64,000 nucleotides of DNA from Metarhizium brunneum (lineage: Eukaryota > Ascomycota > Sordariomycetes > Hypocreales > Clavicipitaceae), in NCBI RefSeq assembly GCF_013426205.1, contig NC_089428.1:1054001-1118000 (forward strand), read 5' to 3'. A model generated the notes under the pieces. It was not told the DNA's origin. It made no database searches and saw nothing but the letters and a program-made list of their open reading frames with translations. Below are positions 9,914-21,083 of this stretch, in pieces. How positions within the stretch are numbered: position 1 is the first letter of the stretch; each line of letters begins with the position of its first letter. The position numbers and the translations under genes were made by a program.

Positions 9914-11898
9914 GGTTTGCTGGCTGGTGAGTGTGAGGATGGGTTTTGCGTGGGTGAGGCGAGGCGCGTTGAGTGAGCGCGATGGAGGAGGTGTGAAGTG
10001 GGGCGGTTTGGGTGGTTGTCTTTTTGGGAGTTTGTCGTGTGGTGGTGTGAATATCACTGGGCGAAGCGGCTTTTCACGTATTTGTAGTGTGTAGATGGTG
10101 CGTGCTTCGCTCCTTATGATTTTTTTGGGCATGTGGTATTGCACGGCGGTCGGGGTAGGTAGCCATACCAAGACCTTTATGGAAGGGTCATTTCTGTCAA
10201 GTTGAGACGCGGCTATCATGCAGTAAGAGGTGAAAAGTATTTCACCAGATACGGTGCCTAGCTATCGTGCCCTGTACTATAATTCACTGCAGCATATTAG
10301 TGTATACTTCTTGAGCAAATACATTATGTCAGAGACTGTAGTACCGCCTCCATCGGTGAAGCTGAGGGAGAGGAAACCAGTTCGCATGGCGAATGACAGA
10401 ACACTTCATCTCAGCCTATGATTACATGAATGTGGTTGTGAGAAGAGTGCTGGCTTAGGTGTCGTCTTCACCTTTCATGTTCCGAAAATCACCATCGCCT
10501 AGAGGGCGGAGCATCAACGAAGCCACACGGTACATTCATTCTCGTACTGCGCTCACCATCGAAGCTCTCATAAGCCCGTATCGAGTTTACATAGACTTGG
10601 CCACTTTAGTTCCAATCCAGTACCTTGGCAGCATTGCTTCCCATTTGCACAGCATCCTCCCTCTCCTTGCAAGGAACGTCAGCTGGCCTACCCTACATCA
10701 AACCGCCTTGTAGCCTAACCGTTCAAACTGACTCAAAGAGCTTCATCAAGCACTCTGGAAATTCTATGCGTAAATCCAGACACTAGGTATCATTGCAAAA
10801 CGAGAAAAATGAAGCAAAGTCTCTCCGGGGATTAGAAAAGGATCGCTTCATGATTCTAGAGGCATATTCTTATCTGGCACTACATCAATGAGTTGGGTTC
10901 TCTCTCAAATGCCAGTCTGCTTGGCTAAGCCCTAATTTCTTTTCCGTCTTCAAGTGGGAGATGCCTCGAGGTGTTCAAACTCGTATGTTTAGAATCAGCT
11001 TGTCGTGACCCTTTTTGGTCCGTTGTGGTGCCGGGGACAAATTTTGCGCAATTCGTAGGCATGACTTGCAAGGCGCTCCTTCAAACGCCTGTCTTGGATA
11101 TATTGCCCTCGGTTTTGTACCGTCTCCCTCGGAAATCCCGAATTTGAACTTCTGAAGCTTCGCTGTGTTTGGACATGGACCGAGAATGATGATTTTTGGC
11201 GCCACGGCGGACACTTCCTCGGGATGCGACGGGCACAGGGTTTGGGCAGAGCCTTGACGGGTTTGAGCTGCGTTGTTTATGTAGTTACCTGATTCAGGTG
11301 TATATGGGTCTGGAGATGTTACAGAGGCGCTTCACACTTGGCATCTTGAGTCGTGAGGCTTGTTGCAAGGCCGGTACACGACTTGTGCGGGACACTGTTC
11401 CGAAATTCCGTGCGACGCTTCTATTTTCTTTGTTCGTCTTCGATCCATTCAAGCGTTGGTCGAAATAGTTTGCCCTCAAGTGCTACTCTACCCCATGCCC
11501 CCTTTCAGCTGCTTTCGCCCGTCCACCACCATAAGGTACCCAATGCAACTGTGCGGAGTAGTCTACGCAAGTACATATGTTACATGGTAGAAACATTCTC
11601 CCAAATAAGAGTGACCAGAGGCATGAATTCTCCTGGCTACCCGCATCCGCCAACACCACCCACTGGCCCTCCATTTTTCGCTCCCAAGAATCCATCGGGG
11701 AATCAAAAGGAAAAAAAAAATGCTGCAGTCCACCACCCCACCGGACATGCTGAAAATGCTCCGTCAAGGTCCGAGTTGTAATATAATAATGACATCGAAA
11801 ACGCCGGCGCTAAAATGCAAAATAAGATTTGATGAAAAATAATTAATTCATTCGAAATTAAGCCGTCTTGCGATAAGACTCTGCTCCGGCCTTGTCGA
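9914..11898. other. Intergenic, no gene seen
   Basis: This is the promoter side of MHF1 and the 3' side of the DUF7727-type gene. Short ORFs (up to 142 codons) lack domains and splice partners. A variant of the dispersed 9-mer (TGCGGAGTA) lies near 11552. I see no RNA gene. Confidence 0.5.
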
Positions 11899-12455
11899 TT
11901 ACGCGCGCAATCCTAGTCCAGCCATGCCTCTTTGTGGTAGAGTCCAAGGCTTGGCGCAAATCATCTGTTCGTTCCATGTTAGCATGCTGATTTGCCTGGG
12001 CAAAGTCTCAAGGGCTAAGCATACCTCGCCCTCGCTGTATGCCACAAAATATACAACCATTCCAATCACGTAGTAGATTGCCGGGTTGGTAGACTGATAC
12101 ATCAAGATGGACGTGAGTGCCGTCAGGGGGAGGACTGCAAGTCGAAACTCCAGTGATCGGTGAAGGCTTGAACCGGCGACAAAGCTCAATGGCCACTCCA
12201 GGGCAAGCATTCCCAGTCCAAAGATGAGGTTGATTGTTTGCAGAATCGGGATGGGTTTGACAGCTGGGTCCAGGTTCTTGGTGAGGAAGTCCCAAAATAT
12301 CTTGGGCCAAATGAACCCTGAAATGGCAGCGCCAACTTGATCTGCACAAATGTCAGTGATTATTGCTCTCCGTCGAGGACTGGCTGTCAGAACATACAAG
12401 CTGCGGCGGTCAGGATAATGAGGCGGCCCAAGTGGTTCTTGATAAGTCTGCCCAT
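11899..12455 (-). CDS. DUF7727-type small membrane protein
   Basis: This is a 146-aa integral membrane protein of a conserved fungal family without known function. The exons are 12398-12455, 12025-12341 and 11899-11964. Introns of 56 bp (12342-12397) and 60 bp (11965-12024, GCTAAC branch site) are removed. The 60-bp intron is a multiple of three and has no stop, so retaining it would add 20 residues. The start reads MGRLIKNHLGRLIILTAAAY, then GFIWPKIFWDFLTKNLDPAVKP, and the end has the family-like EGEMICAKPWTLPQR. About four hydrophobic segments are visible (residues about 10-30, 55-75, 83-103 and 107-125). I recognise the pattern but have not matched it to a database entry. The membrane location is inferred from the helices. 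Confidence 0.85.
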
Positions 12456-15400
12456 GGTGTCGAATAATTAACCTAGTCCAGATATTCTCTTCTTTTCCTG
12501 TCTCTTTCTGTTTTGTATCCTGAAATACGTCCTCCCAAAGTTGCGGGATGGTCTTGAATCGCTTGTTGTCGATGGTCTATATGATAACACGTCTGGGTGA
12601 TATGCACTGAATTTGCCGTCGGGGCCCCAACTTTTCTCTTGCGGGTCAATGGTACAGATTGGCGCGAGCCGGTTGAGAGGAAGCCAGAGGACGCAGAGGA
12701 AGTGCTGGTAACCAGACCGACACAGCTTTGAGACGAATGAATGGTTGTAGTTTGAAAAGAAAGACTCGATATTAGGTGGTTCTCGACAGGCCCAGACTGG
12801 TCGAGGAAACCGGAGATAAGAATGAAAGACAACGGATGAAATCGCAAGAGATGGAAGAACAGACCCAAACGTTTCCTGGAGGGGGAGGAAATGTAAGGAT
12901 CTAATAAGTTTGACAACCCAGTCGGCAGCAGGGTTAGCAGGGCGCCGGAGGGCCGTAGCCGATGCCGAGAAGGGCGAGGCTAGCCCAAGCCCGTGTATCA
13001 GATACTGATGGCTGGCGAGACAGACACAATACCGGATGAGGCCGACTTGATGGTGAATTGCGAGTATGTGACTGAGTCCGTTGTTTCTTGACAGCAGGCA
13101 TCCGTGCGGCACTAACCTCTTGCGACCAGGCCAGGGTGCACAACAAGGGACATGTGTAAGTTGCGATAGAGCCGTGGGAAGATGTTGAGGTTGAGCAGGA
13201 GCCGGATATTCTGAGTCGGTGATGATTCGAGGGTGGATTGAGAATGGCGCTGCTTGATCTGCAGTGTTGGTGACGGCTTCGCGTGTAGCAGAAGTAACTG
13301 TTGACTCTATCCTGGGCCGGGAAAAGTACAAGGCGGTTTCGTCCGTAGTCGAGGTGGTTGAAGGGTTAGACCTGGTTCTTGTTCGCATGAACGAGGAGGC
13401 GTTTGAGACGGATTATCAGACGAGACGATGTCGGAGACGTGAATCAAGGAGAGTAGTTGGAGGGGAGGAAGATCAAGGAGGTTGACGCTGGGGCGGTAGC
13501 AGATGGGAAGCTAGATTTAAACGATGGATAGTACAGCATGGTCCGGCATGACATCTGCAGTTTCGCATGGCCACGACCCTTGCAGAGTCTATTCGTGCAA
13601 CCGCCGGGGTTGGCGCCGATGGACTAGTACTGTGCGCATACATGGCCAAGCACAAATGGCGTGAATACATGAAGATAGGCGTGAGGAGAACCTGGAAAGC
13701 CGCTAACAGCCAAGTTGAAGGCAACGGCACATCGTTGGACGGCATGGGTGCGGTGGGAGTGAGGGCGAAACTAAGGTACCGGGAATTCGGCCAAGAAGCA
13801 GGCCTGCGACAAGACTGTTGGCCCATTGGAGCGGCCAGCCCACCTCTGGCCGGGGTACTATTTAGGAACGGCTAGCAACAGCGAGACTTGGAAGCGGCAC
13901 AGAGTCGAACTTGGCTGGGTGGCATGTTGAAGAGACATGACGGCCGTGTCCTGGGCTGGCGATGGGGAGAGACAAAGAGGTGAATCGGTGGTGTGGCTCG
14001 AGGTGATTGGAGAAACTCGGGCGGTTACACGTTGGCCGAGAGCCAATCAGCACCCTTGCCGTTCCGGGACGACTGGGTCGCCCCTCCCGTTTCTGGGTCG
14101 CATGGGGACGGTGCCGCATTTGCTGCTACAGAAGAGCACCCGGCTGCACCTTCCCTGCCAGACACGGCCAGCCCCAGGGGATACCTGGGTCGCCCGCAAC
14201 CCCAGGCTGGCAGCCGAGGTACCTTTTGTGCCAGCCACCGTCTCTTTCGCATGTTCGACGTCTTCCAGACTGATGCCAACCGACCACCACTTTTTACCCT
14301 CAGCCTTCAAATTCACCTCTTGGACGTAGTGCTCACCATCAACCCCCTGTACCGCAACTATGGCCTTGCAACCCTCCACTAGCTGGTTTCTGCTTCGCGA
14401 TAGGACGGCTTCTGCTGGCTTCTTGCATCATTTGGCATCGCGTGCAGCGGCCGCTCGTCTCTATTTTCTTGGCTCCTCAATCTGCTCAGCCGAGAGTTTG
14501 CTTCGCTTTAACCAGCCACAAAAATACTGCAATGGGCAAACGACCCGATCTGTACTACTTCAACAAGCAACCTATCGTGGGTGCGTGCGTCGGCTGCCGA
14601 CGGTGCATGTGTGGCTGCTTGTCCCTGCTTTGCGAGACACATTCTGGGTGCTATACGGAGTACATACGAGCCATTGGGATCATCACACATCACCACTGTG
14701 ATGGCGGAGATAAATTGACCCTCTGGTAAGACTCACCTATATGTCGACTGTTTTCTCAAAGTCTCGTCTGTGACTTATACTTATCAATTCCCCTTACACA
14801 GGCGCGACGGTGGCGGGTCTCGTATGACTTGTGCGACGTCTGGGCTCCATGGTGAAGCACATGGTGTCTGAGGCGCCTCGTCAACCCACGACAGATCGAC
14901 TCCACGAACACATCCATCACGATGTGCCCCACCGTCAACTCCATAATACAGTTCAATCGTCAACAAACCACGAGGTATTATACATGAAGCACTTTTAGGC
15001 ACTACCACGCTTAGCCAACCCGATAGCTGGGCCCTTGTCACCGCTCACGCCATGTGACCGTCATAGGTCTGCGAAAATCCTCATATCAATCAAGTCCCGA
15101 CAATACGGTGAACCGCACACCACCCGCTGGACTGGGATCTCATCTACGGAGTAATCCTCTACGGAGTAGGTTTTATTGGATTGACTCCCACCGCTGGTTC
15201 CCTATTGCTCCGTCACGTGCAGTTCCCGTTCTGATGACACCAACGTGTTACCAAGGAAGCTCCATTTGTTGTTTCGACTCATCTAAGACTGCCGCGAAGA
15301 GTGAAATGAACTACGATGCGCCGGTCTTATTTTCTCTGTATCTTCTCCGCAACGTCTCCTTTCTCACCCAACGTTGATTCCTTTTCCAGGAGGTGCATCG

Positions 15401-17040
15401 GGTGACAGTGGAGTGAATGGCAAATATCCGGGAAATGCAAAGCGACGGCTGCACGTGTCGCTGCCTAACCCTTCAGAGTATAGACGTCCGCTTTAAAAGG
15501 CGGCTTTCAACTGGGAAGAGACTATATAGTACATGGTTTATCCTTCCGTGCATTTGCCCAGCAATAGTCAATCAAGGCAAGAAGGACACGGGTGGTGACA
15601 TGCCGTCTTCACTCGCGGGACAAGGCCATTGAAGCTATCTCGCAATCCCTGGAGCCAAGCATCGCAGAATGCAACCCTTCTTTTCTAGCGAGACTGACTT
15701 GGATGGCACGTCCATCGCCTGGACGACTTAATATTCTGCCTTCAACAAGCTTTTTTTGTTTTACAACATAACTACAATGTCCTTGCCTCCGCACACAACA
15801 GCGACCCGAACCAATGAACCCCGGTACCCTAGCCAAGTCCATGCGGATCTATGTATTGTGCGCCCTGATCACGCTCCGGCGGCTCTGAGGCATCGTTGAT
15901 TGGAGACGGGTCGTCATTGTGGCGCTCATGAGCTAAAATACAGCCAATCACATCCAGCATCACTCTGCCTGGACAGGCGCAGTTGCATCTAGACTCGACC
16001 GACTTAGACGATGGTTGCTCATCGAGGAGGGGGCCATTATGCGGATTTGTTCACAACTCGCACTTTGATCTGGCCGCCACTCAAGACCAGCCGTCTCCTT
16101 TGGCTACCTAATCGTTCAGCGCGTTCTCGCAAGAGACGAGACTTGAAAGCGTGCTGAAGCTCCAATTGTTGGTCGAATTTGGGCTTCAAACCAACTGGCA
16201 TTGTGCTTCTTATGCTCACACCAATGCTTCTCTCCTACAATATATCGGCCCTTGACGATTTACAGCTGCGGATGCCGACTTTCTTTGATCGTGCGTGATT
16301 ACTCCCTGTTCCGCTTCCCTTAGGTTGAGATGGGGTAACACCTGACCTTGCGTCGCCAGGGATGGCTTGTCCGGCATGCATAAATAGTTTGTTTCTATTG
16401 TTGGAAGCCGCAAAAAATTCCATTGGTCGTGCGGAGTAGCCACCGGGCAAATACGATGGATGGGGAAAAGATAATTACCCCAACGACGGATTATGGCAGA
16501 ATCGTCTCATGACTGAGTGCTTGGCGCGAGCTCAGCAAGGTCAACGAAAAAAACCCTCGGCCAACTGGTTCTGAAAATATGTACGTCACTGTGTGTCGCT
16601 TGGCCTGATCAGCGCTCGCTTGGGCCATCATTGATGGCCAGTGGATCGAGCAGCAAGAGGAGGTGAAGCACATGACACTATGCAAACAGAGCGTTGAAGC
16701 TGAAGATGAGCGCTTCCTGGATGTCTCAGACTTTTTATGTCGTTGTTGGTCAACTCTGTCTATAAATGACTTTTACTAGGCTTTGATGGATTTCTTGTGA
16801 AACCAGCCCATTTGCGCCATGAGGCGCGCGGCTGCCGACTAAGCTACGACCAACACTGCGTTGTTGGCTGTGTTGGTTTCATATTCGAGGCTGCGCGGCT
16901 AAGTGCCGTAGAAATGGCTCCTGAAGGCATATTGATTCGATGACCCTAGCCTATCTGATGTCTACCTCAGCCTTGTAGGCCTTTTATTTGGCCAACGGGG
17001 GCACAAGGCATAATCGACGTGTCTTTTATGAGGCCTCTCC
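12456..17040. other. Gene-poor stretch
   Basis: A 306-codon minus-strand frame (12468-13388) ends 13 bases before the DUF7727 start. It shows no domain, so I take it as leader or promoter sequence. Other frames of 60-147 codons are mutually overlapping and unconvincing. Exact 9-mer copies (TACGGAGTA) lie at 14654, 15145 and 15160. I see no RNA gene. Confidence 0.5.
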
Positions 17041-17781
17041 CTACGTGAACTTCGGGCCGTTGGTAAAGTGCTCAATCAAGCTGCGACCATCGGCGTCGCC
17101 CAAGAGCCTGCAGATGGTCTCTTGTCCTTCCCGGGTCTGCACCATGTTGGCCAACTCCCTCAGATGTCTGACTGAACCTAACAGTACATCTACCTGTTGC
17201 ACTGATAGAGGCGTCCCTGAAACACAGTGACGCAAAAGATCCTTCTGGACCGCATGACGGTCAATTTGGGCGAGTCCGTTCATGCCAATCGTGCTGGGCC
17301 TTCTCAATGCATCGAGATGGTCAATAAACTGGCCAGCGCTGGATACGGGTATAGTAGAGATTCTTTCATGCTCAAGCATTCTGCGCTGTTAGAATGACTA
17401 CTGCAATCAGCCCAATGGCAGACACGTACTGTATTTGCAGTCTCATAAACGAAGACATGGCATCATGTCCTTGCATCAGAAGCACGACAGCTTTCTTATC
17501 GGTTCCGTGTTTGGGAAGCTGCTTGATCCTGCGCGTTGCGTCGTCAGTACCAACCTGTTTTGCCGAGATGAGCACCATCCGATAGGTTAGCGAGGAGCTG
17601 GCCGAGTATTGAACTGTGAATTCGAGGTCATGCCCGAGGAGGTTTGTTTCTAGAGGATTTTGTCAGTGTACTAGACTCGGCTGGTTGGAAATATATTACC
17701 TCTCCATCTTGAGGGAGATTGAGCGAAAAGGGCGAGCGCCGGAGACCACTCAGATCGTTGACGAAGTGATGAACTGAACAT
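17041..17781 (-). CDS. Hypothetical protein, three exons, unrecognised
   Basis: I assembled this gene from three overlapping partial frames. The exons are 17700-17781, 17430-17649 and 17041-17380, with introns of 50 bp (17650-17699, ACTGAC branch site) and 49 bp (17381-17429, CTAAC branch site). The result is 213 aa starting MFSSSLRQRSEWSPALALFA. An in-frame stop lies a few codons upstream of this ATG. The product is mixed alpha/beta in look, with EFTVQYSASSSLTYRMVLI followed by helical C-terminal stretches (QQVDVLLGSVRHLRELANM). I see no signal peptide, membrane segment or named motif and do not recognise the family. Two independent introns with good signals that both keep one frame open support a real gene. 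A further 5' exon is possible. Confidence 0.7.
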
Positions 17782-18229
17782 GACCAGGAAGTTTCTTCAC
17801 GACTATGCCCCAAGCACGTACTGCGCAGTAGTCAGATTTGTCAATGCTAATCAACGCATTTGTATCCCAGACGAGGGCGGCGGTTTTCGATTCTTGGAGA
17901 AGAGACTTTGGAGATTTATTTTCGGGATGGAAAGAGCTCTCTGCTTCTTGCCTTCCCTCGCCTGTCCAGCCCGCTGCCTTGGCCCCTCATCCCCCTCTGC
18001 CCTGTGAGAGCAGAAGTGACATCCGCTGATTTCTATGTGGTCTATGATATACACTGATTGAGAAGATGCCTGGTGGTAGTACAAAAGTCCAAAATCAAAG
18101 TCCCACATGCCAATATGTACAATGGGATCAGCCGCTCAAAACTCCACCCATGTGTGCCAGCTCGCCAAGCTTCGTAGACAAATGAAGAATGCGCTCGTCG
18201 CTCTTTCAACGTCGAAACCGAGCATCATT
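17782..18229. other. Spacer between two minus-strand genes
   Basis: This 448-bp spacer contains the 3' end of OPA3 and the promoter of the hypothetical gene downstream of it. There is no coding signal. Confidence 0.5.
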
Positions 18230-18969
18230 TCAAGGCTGTAATGTCGGTAGCAAAGGCTCCTTCGTCTTGGGGTTCTTGAGAGCCCTCAACGCCTCCTCCA
18301 AGGATTCAAACCTCTGTCTCTGCTTCTCCTCCGCATCTGCCAGCTCCTCCTCTCTCCTCCTCAGAGCCTCCACCCTCTCGCTTAAATCGTCGATTCGCTG
18401 TTTGTTCACGTCTGGTTTTTGCAACGCCTTCCACGACTCGTATATGATCAGGCCGCCTGCCACACCGAGAATGAACGCATCGCCAATAGCGTCTGCGAAT
18501 AGGTCGACCGCTTTGCCCTCGGGCAGAGGCCGGAATTTCCTCTTCCACACGTTTTGCAACGTGAATCGGGGGTACTTTGCCGACTGTGATGAGGAGGATG
18601 ATGATGAGGAGGAGGAGGAGGCGCCGGGGCTGGATTTCGACTTGGCCGCCTCGTCGCGCTTGTGTTGCTCCTCGGTTTTGACCGTGGGGGCTTCGGCTCG
18701 TTCCTTGGCGCGGCGCTCTGCCTCGGGGTCGCGGAGGAGGGCGACGGACATGCGCATGTTTAGCTGGTGCATGTGCTGGCCGTACTTGGCGGCGAATGCG
18801 CGAAATCGTGGATGGTCGTGGGCTTGTGCTTTGATTTGGTTCTGGGGGGCGGGGATCAGTTCGCGATATCATGGCGCATTCGCGGAGAGGATTGCCGGCT
18901 TACCGCGCCATATTTGGAAATGTGCCGCACGAAGAGCGATGCGAGCTTGAATAGAGGTAGAGGCACCAT
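18230..18969 (-). CDS. OPA3-like mitochondrial protein
   Basis: OPA3 proteins are mitochondrial membrane proteins tied to organelle shape and, in humans, to optic atrophy. Their molecular activity is unclear. The exons are 18904-18969 and 18230-18841, with a 62-bp intron (18842-18903), giving 225 aa. The N-terminus reads MVPLPLFKLASLFVRHISKY, the family's mitochondrial signal-like start. HPRFRAFAAKYGQHMHQLNMR and KAVDLFADAIGDAFILGVAG are the other OPA3 landmarks, the last being a hydrophobic helix. A run of serines (about residues 95-110) interrupts the protein. The C-terminal third (about 165-205) is a predicted coiled coil rich in E, R and L. Fungal homologues are of similar length. Confidence 0.92.
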
Positions 18970-21083
18970 GGTTGTCGTACTTGCGTCCCGTCGACGTCGA
19001 GGTTGGCGCCTGGGAGCGCGAGAAAATACCTCGGAATCACTTGAGGTGCGTAATGCTGGGAACAAAGAGATCGGGGAGCGGGCGATCGTTGTTGAATAGC
19101 GCGAGGGAATGTTCTGGCTGTGCTCGGCTGCGGGAATGGGCGACGTCGAGAAATAGAGTTGTCCCTAGACATGAAGCCTTGATGACTGAGCCGCGATGCC
19201 AGGTTCCGGAGGCTTCCGTGGTAGGCGCCAGGCGTCGTCACTATCCGCGTCCATCATTCAGGGACCACGGTCCCCTAATCCGGGACATCCAGGCACCTGA
19301 CTAAACCTCTCAGGGCTTCCATGGGTGTGAATTGGTCGGGGCGCGGTTCAGCCCACCTTTATCCGCTCACATCTTGCTACACGAGTTCTCCGCTTTTGGT
19401 AGTGCAGTTGGCAAGTGAATTGCTCAGCGGGCTTACTCTTTGTGCCAAGTGCGCTTAACCCTTTACCATTTATTATATTTAAACTAGACTCCTTTGTAAT
19501 ATATCTACTAATATCTACTAATATACTTGTCAAGTATATAAGCTTATAATTCGTCTACACACTACAGTCCGGACCAGTTGGGTTTCTTTAACATCTGGAG
19601 CCACCAGAAGCCACCCGCTCTATACGGCGTTTGATCTCGCTGAAATTCTTTATACCGCTTCTAAAAAGATGCTCCTAATGTCATATTATCTCCAGCGCCA
19701 TATGAAGTGTCAGGTGTATTTGGAGACACGGGCATGAAGCTTGAGTATAGAGGGCTGGGTTCTCGCGGTTATATTCTTTTCTGGGAGTATGCCTTGTTGA
19801 TGCATGTAGAGATATGAAGTTGGAAATATGCCTCGTTGCTATGCACGTAGAGATGTCAAGTTATTAAGTTACTGAAAAAAGAGAGGCCTAGATGGCCATG
19901 CAAGACCACTAGTAACACCGTGATTGAGCCGCACCAGGCAACAAGACCGTACATATGTAACGTGCAGCGAGAGATGTCAATCCAGTTAAATTCTGAGCAG
20001 CTCTCTACTCAAATAGCGCGCCGCAATTCACCAATTCACGTGCCAAAAGGCGCCAAGAGTGCCGGGAAATTCAAGCCAGCACCTTCCATATAATGGTCAA
20101 TGACGACATCTGGAGCACCTTGGTCAATTGGTCGTGACTACCGTAGCGGTTATGCCTCTCTGTAACCGTCTTGTAAGTGTGTTAACGCCTTGCCGGCACC
20201 TAGTACACTATATCGACAACGTACCACTCATGTTTACCGTGCCTTGACCATCTCAGATTTCGGCATAATAACAAGTCCCCCGCCAATTTTACTAATAATA
20301 CAAAGACGCACTTAATATGGCGCTGGGGATAACATACAAATATCAGGAGCATCTTTTCATCAGCGGTATGAAGAATTTCACAGAACATTGAAGCTCAACT
20401 GGTCCGGGCTGTGGGGCCACTCACCGCCAGATTGGGACTGGTGTGGTTGTTGACAGCCACTAGAAGCGGTTCAAGGTCGCCGGTTACGGCTCTGTAATTG
20501 GCCAGAGTATAGATGAACTGGAGTGACTTTGGTTCCCCGGCAACCACCAGACACGGTCAAAGTACACAAACCCGCCCCCAGCAATAGGAAAGAGACTCGT
20601 CGTAGTCGTCCGGTTGCCATGTCCCAGTCTTATTGTCCGCTTAGCCACACAACCAGCACTCAATTGTCGCTTCTCCTTGCACCCGCATCGACAATCTAGC
20701 ATTGCTAACTGTCTTTTGGCATCTCGAGGAGCCCTCGCCAATATCTCATCGTCGGCTCGCTGCAGCTTTGCTTCACCGCGAATGCTACATGTGCTTGAAC
20801 TGAATGTGAGCACGAGATTGATCCCTTTCTTTGACATCTTGCTCCACGTGTGCATCCGCTGCTCTGCCAGAAAGCTGGATCAAAGATGACCTGTTCCTCA
20901 TTCAAGGTTATTGAATCATGAATAACAGTATTTCTCACTCTTCGATTTGAATCCAGGCTCCCGTTGGCGATTCCTCCACTGCTACCGCCAGCCTTAACGA
21001 CCGCACCATCCCTTTAATACGCCATCCACCACGCAGCGATAGTTTGATTCATCACACAACAATCGACTCTCTACTTAGCAGCC
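18970..21083. other. Intergenic with repeat remnants
   Basis: This stretch is upstream of both OPA3 (-) and the Polo kinase (+), so it is divergent. It carries a truncated MITE end at 19415 and an AT-rich tract near 19460-19550. Two diverged copies of a 35-bp segment lie near 19787-19860 (tatgccttgttgatgcatg and tatgcctcgttgctatgcac). No gene is seen. Confidence 0.55.
19415..19555. mobile_element. hAT-like MITE, copy 2 (right end missing)
   Basis: The left terminal inverted repeat GTGAATTGCTCAGCGGGC is followed by the family's TTACTCTTT and an AT-rich interior resembling copy 1 (ctaatatctactaatat). No matching right terminus follows. A weak, inverted look-alike at about 20020-20038 (gccgcaattcac) could be a displaced end, but I cannot show it. 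The end coordinate is approximate. Confidence 0.6.

Noticed and set aside
12468..13388. 306-aa minus-strand ORF
   Set aside because: It has no domain and sits directly upstream of the DUF7727 start on the same strand, so leader or promoter sequence is more likely.
18189..18950. 253-aa plus-strand ORF
   Set aside because: It is the antisense shadow of OPA3.
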